This document shows positions 1 to 5,952 of a DNA stretch of 16,613 nucleotides, one piece after another. The translations under genes were made by a program, and so were the position numbers. How positions within the stretch are numbered: the stretch's first letter is position 1; each line of letters starts with the position of its first letter. The DNA comes from JACAEY01 sp049700155 (lineage in GTDB: Bacteria; Nitrospirota; Thermodesulfovibrionia; Thermodesulfovibrionales; SM23-35): positions 1-16,613 of the forward strand of contig JBNAVX010000054.1 in assembly GCA_049700155.1 (NCBI GenBank), written 5' to 3'. The notes beneath the pieces were generated by a model. That model did not search any database, was not told where the DNA came from, and worked only from the letters and a program-made list of their open reading frames with translations.

Positions 1-75
1 TGTGTAAAAAGGGTATGTAGGTCTTTCTAAAAACTTATTTTGGACAAGTCTGAATTATATCATAATATTTTTTTC

Positions 76-108
76 TTACACACTCCTTGCCTTCTCAAGT
101 CGGTTTTT
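76..108 (-). pseudogene. Ten-codon remnant (tail D) of the restriction-gene C-terminus
   Basis: Read on the minus strand, the bases directly after the DUF2283 stop codon encode K-N-R-L-E-K-A-R-S-V followed by TAA. These are the same last ten residues as the restriction/methyltransferase fragment that ends at 1319. It is the shortest of four copies of this tail in the first 1.4 kb. It keeps AAGGCAAGGAGTGTG, which includes an AGGAG that could serve as a Shine-Dalgarno site for a gene lying beyond the window edge. It is not a gene in its own right. Confidence 0.7.
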
Positions 109-315
109 TTAAGCAATAGTAGGAGTCAGTTCAAGCTTGTATAGTGTTTTTATCGGGATTTTCTTAGTAGCATCCAGTATTTCTATCGCAACAATCTCAT
201 CTCCCGCTGTAGTGTGTAGAATAACACCTTCTGCTATTTCTACCGCACCATCAGGTTTTTTTGTAGACATCTGAATGTATGCTGCGTCAACTTCTTTATC
301 ATATTTGACTTTCAT
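109..315 (-). CDS. DUF2283 family small protein (copy 1)
   Basis: A 68-residue protein starting MKVKYDKEVDAAYIQ, with the typical DUF2283 plan: an N-terminal 'Y-D-x-x-x-D-A-x-Y-I' strand, a central 'I-x-L-x-T-x-x-G-x-E-I-V-A-I-E-I-L-D-A' segment, and full family length. The start is preceded by GGAGG six bases upstream, formed by the last codons of the DUF4258 gene three bases away, so the two are co-translated. DUF2283 genes are commonly found beside DUF4258 genes. By analogy with small overlapping pairs this one is the likely antitoxin-like partner, but that role is inference. No catalytic residues are evident. A second, clearly different paralogue lies at 667-897. Confidence 0.85.
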   Translation of the reverse strand: MKVKYDKEVDAAYIQMSTKKPDGAVEIAEGVILHTTAGDEIVAIEILDATKKIPIKTLYKLELTPTIA

Positions 316-318
316 GGT

Positions 319-555
319 TTACCTCCAGTGCTTCTTTTTTAAAGGATAAGCAGTAATAATTCTCATTTCTCTACGGGTTTGTTTATAAACAACCTTAAGA
401 GGATAATCAGAAAACTTGTTTAAGAATTTTTTAATCGCTATAAGTCTATCTCCTTCTCTATCTGTTGAATCAGGAGTTTCTATAGTATTTATTATATCTT
501 GTTCAGCTATCTTATATAACCTCATATTATTTTTGGCATGTCTTGATAATTTCAT
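319..555 (-). CDS. DUF4258 family small protein (copy 1), toxin-like
   Basis: A 78-residue basic protein that begins MKLSRHAKNNMRLY and ends TAYPLKKKHWR. The 'S-x-H-A-x-x-x-M' opening, the 'I-x-x-T-I-E-x-P-D' middle and the 'V-V-Y-K ... R-I-I-T-A-Y' strand with a basic tail are the DUF4258 pattern, which resembles RelE-like small toxins in size and charge. I chose the ATG at 555; a GTG at 558 is the alternative. The start overlaps the TGA of a restriction-gene tail (TGATG). The Shine-Dalgarno found in the other tail copies is decayed here (AGTAG instead of AGGAG). DUF2283 follows after three bases. Toxicity is inferred, not shown. Confidence 0.83.
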   Translation of the reverse strand: MKLSRHAKNNMRLYKIAEQDIINTIETPDSTDREGDRLIAIKKFLNKFSDYPLKVVYKQTRREMRIITAYPLKKKHWR

Positions 556-623
556 CACACACTACTTGCCTTCTCAAGGCGGTTCTTCATGAGTTCACAC
601 ACCGCCCAATAGACTTCGTTTCT
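555..623 (-). pseudogene. Remnant (tail C) of the restriction-gene C-terminus
   Basis: The minus-strand reading gives RNEVYWAVCELMKNRLEKAS then S-V and TGA. This matches the last 22 residues of the restriction fragment ending at 1319 at 20 of 22 positions by my count. The frame is closed by a TAA a few codons upstream, so only a tail is left. Its TGA overlaps the ATG of the DUF4258 gene as TGATG. The change of Arg to Ser near the end coincides with loss of the AGGAG motif. Confidence 0.82.
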
Positions 624-666
624 GTAGATTTGGATTTACGCAGGGATGGGACATTCGAGCTCAAAG

Positions 667-897
667 CTATACTTTCACTCTATGTGTAACAGGGATTACT
701 TCCACTATTATATTGTTTAAAATCCCGCTACCAAGGACTATGCTGGCATTTAATATCTCTAATCCAGCCAGTTTACCATCAGGAGTGTAATTAGCTATTA
801 CATCTTCACTTAATTCTCTATTTTCAGCAGTTCCGGGTTCCAACTGTAAAAATTCAATATATAGGGCATCAACCTCTGGATCATATTGAATCTTCAT
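667..897 (-). CDS. DUF2283 family small protein (copy 2)
   Basis: A 76-residue acidic protein, MKIQYDPEVDALYIEF..., with the DUF2283 signature: 'Y-D-P-E-V-D-A-L-Y-I' followed by a 'D-V-I-A-N-Y-T-P-D-G-K-L-A-G-L-E-I-L-N-A' strand pair. The ATG overlaps the TGA of the upstream DUF4258 gene (ATGA), and a strong AGGAGGT lies within the last codons of that gene, so translation is coupled. It is the longer and more acidic of the two DUF2283 proteins here. An antitoxin-like role next to DUF4258 is plausible but inferred. Confidence 0.86.
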   Translation of the reverse strand: MKIQYDPEVDALYIEFLQLEPGTAENRELSEDVIANYTPDGKLAGLEILNASIVLGSGILNNIIVEVIPVTHRVKV

Positions 898-1172
898 ATC
901 TCTACCTCCTCATTTGAGTAATAGACTTTTACTGTTATTACTATAATACCATTTGTCTCATCTGCAAATATAGGCTCAACGATTTTGTATTTGTAGAATT
1001 TTTGGTTGATAGGTGAAATAGAATTAAATTCAAAACAATATTTAGTCATTAATTTTTCTAATTTTGCTGGCTTCCATCTGCCTGATTGAATAGCTGTTTC
1101 TACCTCCTCCTTTTTAGCACCTCTTAAAATCATTTGTGTTTCTGCACGGTTAGAAAAACGAATCAGTTTCAT
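894..1172 (-). CDS. DUF4258-like small protein (copy 2), toxin-like
   Basis: A 92-residue protein, MKLIRFSNRAETQMILRGAK..., carrying the DUF4258 plan: a short strand, 'R-A-x-x-Q-M-x-x-R-G-A-x-x-x-E-V-x-x-A-I' helix, and 'Y-K-Y-K-I-V-E-P-I-F-A-D-E ... I-I-V-I-T-V-K-V-Y-Y' core strands. It lacks the basic tail of copy 1. The ATG at 1172 follows immediately after the TAG of a 33-codon restriction-gene tail, whose last codons GCG AGG AGT GTG TAG supply an AGGAG seven bases before the start. The stop overlaps the start of the DUF2283 gene. Role as toxin of a pair is inference from family and arrangement. Confidence 0.8.
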   Translation of the reverse strand: MKLIRFSNRAETQMILRGAKKEEVETAIQSGRWKPAKLEKLMTKYCFEFNSISPINQKFYKYKIVEPIFADETNGIIVITVKVYYSNEEVEI

Positions 1173-1271
1173 CTACACACTCCTCGCCTTCTTTAATCTA
1201 TTCTTCACCAATTCAAATACTGCCCAGTGAACTTTGTTCCTTTCTTCCTCTGTATGGCCGAGGATGTCAAA
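1173..1271 (-). pseudogene. 33-codon remnant (tail B) of the restriction-gene C-terminus
   Basis: The minus strand reads FFDILGHTEEERNKVHWAVF, then E-L-V-K-N-R-L-K-K-A-R-S-V and TAG. The final 32 residues match the intact tail ending at 1319 at 25 of 32 positions by my count. Many third-base changes also separate the two, so this is a related allele and not a fresh duplication. It stops abruptly where a palindromic CCCCTCT/AGAGGGG repeat begins. Its end supplies the ribosome binding site for the DUF4258 gene. Confidence 0.85.
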
Positions 1272-1275
1272 AAAA

Positions 1276-1310
1276 TTCCCCTCTATCAAGAGGGGATTAA
1301 GGGGTGTGTG
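1276..1310 (+). repeat. 33-bp palindromic repeat (R1), reverse orientation to the other copies
   Basis: The core CCCCTCTATCAAGAGGGG (1278-1295) is a 7-bp perfect stem with a 4-base loop, followed by GGGGTGTGTG. It is the reverse complement of the units at 3295-3360 and 4681-4712. It sits between the real gene end at 1319 and tail B, exactly at the edge of tail B's homology. Confidence 0.8.
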
Positions 1311-1318
1311 TCTCATCT

Positions 1319-2367
1319 CTATACACTCCTTGCTTTCTCCAATCTATTCTTTACCAATTCACAAACTGCCCAATAGACCTCATTTCTCACATCTTCTGTC
1401 AGACCAAGGATGTCAAAGACAATATCATCAAAGGCTTTTCTATCTGGTAATGGATTTGGCTCCTGTTCACGAATTGGCTTATTGGGGTCAAAGCCGAGTT
1501 CAGTGAAGATGGAGTTTATTTCTCTTAATTTCAACTTTCCAAAATTTTCTAATAAATGTTTTGGAGCTAATCCTGGTTTTAGTGTTTCTATATTTATTAA
1601 ATCTATGCCTAATGAACTAAGACCTCCTTCACCGAGTACTTTTCTACCATACAATTCCTTTCCAAACCAAGATAAGGTTGAATTTAGTATTGCACCAGTT
1701 ATATAAAATTCAAATTTTGGATATAAAACAGAAAATGTATCTGCCGCATATACATTGCATTCATAAATCCTATGCGAATCGTTATAAATTCGAGACCATA
1801 AATATGAATTTCTAAGTTGTTCCCCCAAATCCCACCATCTTTCCCTTCCTCTGCAAGTTGGTCTATTCTGATACCCTTGTTTTTCTCCCCATTTTAAGTA
1901 GTCAAGAGCCTTTGTCCCTGCTAATTTGCCTTTTGGCTCGTGGCACATAAAGACAAGATAATTTAAATCTTCAATTCTAACCAAAATTGTTTTCAGTTCC
2001 CTCGGACTTTTTATCACTGGCTTTAAAAATCTTGCTTCAATCTCATCTTCCCAGCCAGCACTGTTTTTAACCCTTATCAGGGCATCTGGGTCTTTCTCAG
2101 CTATCTTTGTAGCCTCTTTAACAGTTTTTCCAGCAGGTTTCAAATAGAAAGATTCATTAGCTCCTGTCTTGATTCCAATCTCACCTCCGCAATATCTCCA
2201 AGCCTAACAAAAAGAGGCTTCAGGTCTTCTTGATTTGCAAGGAAGTATCTGTCTCCGTCACGTTCTTTGACTATCCTCAAGCCCGCCTCTTTTATCTCCT
2301 TCAGGCTATGGAAGCCGGGGTTGTTTACGATTTTGTTTTTGATTTCAGAGAATTTTATCCTTTTCAT
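1319..2367 (-). pseudogene. C-terminal and target-recognition part of an Eco57I-like methyltransferase/restriction enzyme, frameshifted
   Basis: Two overlapping frames, 2367-2140 and 2143-1319, form one broken reading frame. Restoring one T near 2177 (minus strand AGATTGG to AGATTTGG) gives ...LGDIAEVRFGIKTGANESFY and then LKPAGKTVKEA..., the conserved start of the target-recognition region in Eco57I-type enzymes. The 274-residue second frame contains C-R-G-R-E-R-W-W-D-L-G, a motif typical of these C-terminal regions, and ends VYWAVCELVKNRLEKARSV. The first ~50 residues (MKRIKFSEIKNK... to about L-K-P-L) have no match I recognise in such enzymes. They start in a 4-base overlap with the toxin gene upstream, so they may belong to the inserted cassette. 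The enzyme would recognise and modify or cut DNA; this copy cannot be made in one piece. Confidence 0.85.
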
Positions 2368-2695
2368 AGCCAGCGCTTCTTTTCTTTGTGAAGGATTTCA
2401 AGGAAATCTGATAAATCTAAGGGCTGAATATCTTTATGAGAATCGAGGTTTTCAAATTGGTGAACATGCCAGTGTTTTGTATTGTCCACACCGAAAATTC
2501 TTTTATTGTTTCTTATAACGGCAAATGAGTATTTCTGGGTGGGTGCATATAAAAGATACTGATAAAGGTCTTGTCATTAACTGTTGCCTTTATTTTTACA
2601 ATTGGCTCATCCAGCAAAAGAATCTCTATAGACTTAATAAAATCATATCTTGAACATAACTCTATCGTATACTTTGAATACTCAAATGCATTCAT
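2364..2695 (-). pseudogene. DUF6516 (TumE-like) toxin gene with a one-base deletion
   Basis: The frame starts MNAFEYSKYTIELCSRYDFI and stays in family register through ...TVNDKTFISIFY. It then shifts near 2547. Restoring one base (TTT TAT AAT GCA) gives F-Y-N-A-P-T-Q-K-Y-S-F-A-V, continuing I-R-N-N-K-R-I-F-G-V-D-N-T-K-H-W-H-V-H to a TGA at 2364. That block is the most recognisable DUF6516/TumE feature. The restored protein is about 110 residues, normal for the family. The start overlaps the stop of the coiled-coil partner gene (ATGA), and the stop overlaps the ATG of the restriction fragment. TumE-like proteins are the toxins of two-gene modules. As written, the product would lose its conserved C-terminal half and is probably inactive. 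Confidence 0.8.
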
Positions 2696-2991
2696 TTGAG
2701 GTCATCAAGCATCTTTGTATATTTCTCCAGCCGACTGACCAGACCTTCCCATTCAAGATAATCCATCTCAACATCATAACTGTAGGAATCTAATATCTCA
2801 TTTTTCTCAAATTTTTCCTTGAATTCTTCAAATTTCATACCGTATTTCTTCTCATAACCTTTAATCTCCTTCTGTATCTTTTCAATCCTGTGTTCAATAG
2901 CATCTTTCAGTAGGTCCATAATAGCAAGTTCTATCCTTGGCTCACCTGTAAGGTCCATCAGAGCCTTTGTTATGTTTGTTGCTATTGTCAT
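2692..2991 (-). CDS. Charged helical protein, likely antitoxin partner of the DUF6516 toxin
   Basis: A 99-residue protein (MTIATNITKALMDLTGEPRI...) that is almost wholly helical and highly charged. Residues 28-60 (KDAIEHRIEKIQKEIKGYEK...) look like a coiled coil, and the C-terminus is rich in E, D and K. No DNA-binding motif is obvious. A perfect AGGAGGTG lies 9 bases before the ATG, and the stop overlaps the toxin ATG. Position and overlap argue for an antitoxin. The usual TumA partner is a helix-turn-helix protein, which this is not. The promoter region carries a long imperfect palindrome at 3014-3059, so autoregulation is possible if another part of the complex binds DNA. Family not recognised with certainty. 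Confidence 0.75.
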   Translation of the reverse strand: MTIATNITKALMDLTGEPRIELAIMDLLKDAIEHRIEKIQKEIKGYEKKYGMKFEEFKEKFEKNEILDSYSYDVEMDYLEWEGLVSRLEKYTKMLDDLK

Positions 2992-3013
2992 AGTTTTGCA
3001 CCTCCTTATTCAG

Positions 3014-3059
3014 GGCTACCTTTAATATACCTCAATTATAATTGCATATAAAGGTAACC
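3014..3059 (-). promoter_or_regulatory. Candidate promoter with overlapping palindromic operator for the antitoxin-toxin pair
   Basis: CAATTATAATTG (3033-3044) is a perfect 12-base palindrome and contains a minus-strand TATAAT at 3035-3040. The arms continue as GGTTACCTTTATAT on one side and GGCTACCTTTAATATA on the other, giving an imperfect inverted repeat of about 46 bases centred on the -10. The -35 (TTAAGG, 17 bases upstream) is weak. The start codon lies about 44 bases downstream of the -10. This layout is what autoregulated toxin-antitoxin operons usually show, but binding is inferred. Confidence 0.55.
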
Positions 3060-3294
3060 TTAAATTAACACTCTACTCCCCTATCATCTCTGTCACATCC
3101 TCAACAATTACACCCTCGCCTTCATATTCAAGGTATTCAAGGAATCTGTATCTTTCAGCCTTCTCAAGTATTTTGAAGAATATGTCAGGCGCCCTTAGAT
3201 ATTTACTGCCCCATTTGTTGCCTTCGTATTTGCCAGTAGAGAATTTTTCTTTTAGAAGTCCAAATCCCCGCTTATCCATCTTTAGTAAAGGTAA

Positions 3295-3360
3295 GGACAC
3301 ACCCCCAGCCCCTCTTGATAGAGGGGAGGACACACCCCCAGCCCCTCTTGATAGAGGGGA
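3295..3360 (-). repeat. Two tandem 33-bp palindromic repeats inside the methyltransferase
   Basis: Units 3295-3327 and 3328-3360 are identical, each holding CCCCTCTTGATAGAGGGG with a 7-bp stem. At 33 bases each keeps the frame and adds the 11-residue peptide SPLSRGAGGVS, so the protein carries it twice in a row. Related units occur at 4681-4712 and, inverted, at 1276-1310. Confidence 0.9.
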
Positions 3361-3880
3361 ACTAAATAAGGCTATGATAGTGTTTATGTCCGTATGCTCA
3401 AAGCTCCTCTTTGCCTCGTTATCATATATAGCCTTAACATGGCAATATTTAAGGAGAAACTCCTGAAGGTCTTTTCCGTATCCAACATCGAGCCATGAAT
3501 TGGAGGCGATGAAGCAGAATGTGCCTTTATCATTCAGGAGCGAAAGACCATGGAAATAAAAATAGATATAGTAATCACTCTTTTTATCTATTTTCTTTAT
3601 GAAAGGATAATGCACTTGAATCGATTTTAAGAGCTTTTCCTTATACTCTCTCTTATCTTCAAGCGTTACTTCTGCCTTGAGCTTGTTTGATGGAGCAATC
3701 TTCTCCTGCCTTACATACGGAGGATTGCCAATAACAATATCAACCTCCCTTGTCGCCGAAGATCTCTGCAAAGTCAATATCCCACACAAAGGGTTTTTTC
3801 TCAGGGTCCTGAATTTTTCTTTTTGTTTCTCTTAAATGTTCTATTTCCCTTTCTTTGGACTTTATCTGTTCTATGTAAAT

Positions 3881-3960
3881 GTCACCCTGAACTTTGCCCT
3901 GAACTTGTTTCATGGGTTGTTTCAGGGTCATATGAGATGCCGAAACAAGTTCGGCATGAC
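3881..3960 (-). repeat. Repeat-derived in-frame insertion with nested inverted repeats
   Basis: On the plus strand, ATGCCGAAACAAGTTCGGCAT (3937-3957) is a hairpin, preceded by CACCCTGAAC...TTTCAGGGTC, a second inverted pair. On the minus strand this reads G-H-A-E-L-V-S-A-S-H ... K-Q-V-Q-G-K-V-Q-G-D inside a helical region of the methyltransferase. The H-A-E-L-V-S-A-S peptide is a familiar product of dispersed intergenic palindromes that have landed in coding sequence. Confidence 0.75.
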
Positions 3961-4680
3961 CTGATGAAGAGCCTTTTTCAAACATCTCTGTTTGCTCTTG
4001 TCTTTTTAAGATATTGAGATTCTGAATCTCTTTCTGAAGGGTTAAAATCCTGTCATCCAGTATCTCACCGAATATCCTGAGCTCTTCCTGAAGCAGTGAT
4101 TTTTCACTTTTGAATTTAGCAGTAGGGTCATTGTTATAGTATTTTTCTTTTTCTGACTTAAGTGATATGAGTTTTCTTTTTATAGCAGGAGAAAGATTGT
4201 TGTCCCTGACATGCAAGTTTATACTACCGATCTCCTGCACAAGAGAGTCGCCTACGCGTAATTTTAGATTAAGGTTTGGTAGAAGTTGAAACAGTTTTCT
4301 TTGATCATAGGGTATATCTTCTTCTATAATTAGTTGAAGCCATAGGCGAAGTTCAGCAGAATGCACAGCCCGGGGCATGACATCCACGCCAATAAAGTGA
4401 GTTTCCAATAATCTTTTTCTTCAGTTCGAACTCTGTCATTTCCCTCTGGATATGGCGATAAATGAGTCTGTAAAGTTCTACCAGTACCCGGAGCATCCCT
4501 ACAAGGAAGGCACCACTACCACAAGCTGGATCTACCACTGTAAGGTTATCAAGAACTTCTTCCAGAGGATACCAGAGATTCTTTTTTGTAATGTAATCCT
4601 CAACCTCTTTTTTATCTTCATCAAAAAGCAGCCTGTATATCCATTCCTTTGGAAGCTCAAATCTCCCTTCACCCCTCAAT

Positions 4681-4712
4681 GACACACCCCTATCCCCTCT
4701 TGATAGAGGGGA
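4681..4712 (-). repeat. 33-bp palindromic repeat (R4) inside the methyltransferase
   Basis: It holds the same CCCCTCTTGATAGAGGGG core as the tandem pair at 3295-3360, with ACACACCCCTAT in front. It encodes N-S-P-L-S-R-G-D-R-G-V-S within the region between the 'Y-T-P' segment and motif I, without shifting the frame. Confidence 0.88.
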
Positions 4713-5041
4713 ATTTAAGTGGTTGTTGAGATATTCGACTAAGGACCTCCTGCACATGAAGTCAACTTCCACTGTGGGAGTATAGAATATGCCGAGGTCC
4801 TGTCTTTCATATATTTCCTCTGCTACATTGGAAAGGGATTCATAAACATAACCTATCATCTGGGGATCTACTGCAACTTCAACATCCAGAGGAAAGTCTT
4901 CACGAATGGTAAAGTTATATTTCTCGAAGAAGTTGAAAACTTTATCGAAAAGACTGTCGGTTATATGAAATGGTAATTCGTCCAGTTCGTTTCTCTGAAA
5001 AAGTCCTCCATTAAGGTAGGGAGCTGCAGCAAGGATCTTCT

Positions 5042-5143
5042 TTATATCTTTCCCAGTGTTGGTTTTCCTTCTTTGTATTCCCAGTAACGTGAAGGTTCTT
5101 CAAAAGGTGAGTTGATAATAGGGTTATCTACTGCAAGAGACAT
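5042..5143 (-). pseudogene. N-terminal 33 codons of a restriction (Res-like) helicase fused to the methyltransferase
   Basis: The ATG at 5143 opens MSLAVDNPIINSPFEEPSRY, then W-E-Y-K-E-G-K-P-T-L-G-K-I and TAA. The 'N-P-I-I-N-S-P-F-E-E-P-x-R-Y-W-x-Y-x-E-G' opening is what I know from the N-terminus of large type III-like restriction helicases (BPTD_3080-type). That attribution is from memory. The frame then dies within the start of methyltransferase homology, which is in another frame (G-K-D-I-K-K-I-L). A deletion that joined two neighbouring restriction-modification genes would explain this. It begins three bases after the PIN-domain stop. Confidence 0.68.
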
Positions 5144-5145
5144 AA

Positions 5146-5538
5146 TTAAACCTCTGCAGGGGTCTTTCTTTTTCGTTCAGTTCGGTCAAAATCGGAATCA
5201 AAACTGATAATAGTCAGATTATGTTTTTCTGCTGCAGTGTATTGGTAAGCATCGTCAAAATCAATATTGAATTTTTGCGAGATTTCAACAACTTTTTTCA
5301 AATCTTCTATGGAGAGGTGTACCAATTGAAGCCCACCATCAATCAAAATATCATTTATCAATTTTATATAAACATCATGCTGCTTTCTCCGTAATAGAAT
5401 TAATCCGATTGAAAATAAAGAAAAATCTGTAATATATAGATTATGATGTGGAAATTTCTCAAAGAATTGTGTCACTTCTTCAGCCTTTTCATGCCAGAGC
5501 AAAACCTCCAAAATAATATTTGTATCAATCAGATACAT
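5146..5538 (-). CDS. PIN-domain ribonuclease, VapC-like toxin
   Basis: A 130-residue PIN-domain protein. The acidic active-site residues are visible: D5 in MYLIDTN, E11, the F-D-D-A-Y-Q-Y motif near residue 94 (family pattern D-x-x-x-A), and S-F-D-S-D-F-D near residue 112. Length and order are normal for VapC, a Mg-dependent endoribonuclease that cleaves tRNA or rRNA when free of its antitoxin. It starts inside the last codons of the DUF2281 gene (14-base overlap), the usual order for this pair. Unlike its neighbours downstream it is intact. The target RNA cannot be read from the sequence. Confidence 0.9.
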   Translation of the reverse strand: MYLIDTNIILEVLLWHEKAEEVTQFFEKFPHHNLYITDFSLFSIGLILLRRKQHDVYIKLINDILIDGGLQLVHLSIEDLKKVVEISQKFNIDFDDAYQYTAAEKHNLTIISFDSDFDRTERKRKTPAEV

Positions 5539-5779
5539 TCTTTTTTTCTGCTGAGCTTGTAGCCTCTACAGCAGATAACTCCCATAAATCAAGTATTCTA
5601 TGCTGGAGTTCAACAGATGTGTATTTATTACTTAAGTCCTTTAAGGCCCCTGCCCAGTCTAACCTTAATTTACCCTCTGGTTTTTGTATATGTTTTTTCA
5701 TCAAAAAATCAATAAAATCATTCACCTCCTGTTTGAGTTCTGGTGGAAGATCTCTTATTTTTTCTTCAAGCGATTTCAT
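5525..5779 (-). CDS. DUF2281 family antitoxin of the PIN-domain toxin
   Basis: An 84-residue protein beginning MKSLEEKIRDLPPELKQEVN. The 'L-P-x-E-L-x-x-E-V-x-D-F-I-D-F-L' helix is the DUF2281 signature. The segment K-L-R-L-D-W-A-G-A-L-K-D-L near residue 40 is the common 'W-A-G-x-L' linker, followed by a helical tail that should bind the toxin. AAGGAG lies 8 bases before the ATG, within the final codons of an upstream remnant frame whose TGA overlaps this ATG. The PIN-domain gene follows with overlap. Its job would be to neutralise that toxin and possibly to repress the operon. Confidence 0.88.
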   Translation of the reverse strand: MKSLEEKIRDLPPELKQEVNDFIDFLMKKHIQKPEGKLRLDWAGALKDLSNKYTSVELQHRILDLWELSAVEATSSAEKKNVSD

Positions 5780-5952
5780 ATTTCTTTCTCCTTTTCAAAT
5801 TTTACTTTCCCTAAAGGCATCACCTTTAGTACCTTATTTCCCCTGAAGTCAATAACCTTCACAGCAATCCTTTTCATTGCGGTAATCCCCAACCTGTTCC
5901 TTATCCCCAGCTTTTCGTCTCCTTGCCATCTATACCAACTCTTTTGTAAAGA
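5776..5952 (-). pseudogene. C-terminal remnant of an unidentified gene upstream of the DUF2281-PIN pair
   Basis: Open without an ATG from a TAA at 5953-5955, the minus strand reads ...W-Y-R-W-Q-G-D-E-K-L-G-I-R-N-R-L-G-I-T-A-M-K-R-I-A-V-K-V-I-D-F-R-G-N-K-V-L-K-V-M... to a TGA overlapping the antitoxin ATG. 'I-A-V-K-V-I-D-F-R-G-N' resembles the C-terminal strand of some DNA methylases or restriction subunits, in my memory only. It may be the last part of a lost gene whose end still carries the ribosome binding site for the antitoxin. A short stand-alone protein from the ATG at 5877 cannot be excluded. Confidence 0.45.

Larger units (their letters stand above)
3073..5061 (-). pseudogene. Eco57I-like N6-adenine DNA methyltransferase core, frameshifted and truncated at both ends
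   Basis: Three consecutive minus-strand frames form one protein. The first (about 5061-4353) reads N-T-G-K-D-I-K-K-I-L-A-A-A-P-Y-L-N-G-G-L-F, a 'Y-E-R-Q-D-L-G-I-F-Y-T-P' segment, and motif I D-P-A-C-G-S-G-A-F. One extra base near 4391 (TATTGGC for TATGGC) breaks it before G-V-D-V-M-P-R-A-V-H-S-A-E-L-R-L-W. A second shift near 3742 interrupts F-G-D-K-G-G / D-I-V-I-G-N-P-P-Y, which is motif IV. The last frame runs to K-Y-L-R-A-P-D-I-F-F-K-I-L-E-K, then a 30-residue tail I cannot assign, and stops at 3073. The N-terminal nuclease region is absent, replaced by an unrelated 33-codon start. In-frame peptides from repeats interrupt it at 3295-3360, 3881-3960 and 4681-4712. Clearly non-functional. 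Confidence 0.88.

Noticed and set aside
319..558. GTG at 558 as start of the DUF4258 gene
   Set aside because: The ATG at 555 is stronger and fits the TGATG overlap with the upstream tail; the GTG would add only one residue.
1234..1706. Plus-strand frames of 90-98 codons
   Set aside because: They lie opposite the restriction-gene C-terminus and its tail copies, which have clear family sequence; no ribosome binding site or motif supports them.
3173..4682. Plus-strand frames opposite the methyltransferase
   Set aside because: They are antisense to conserved motifs (NPPY, DPACGSGAF) and owe their length to the palindromic repeats, which read open on both strands.
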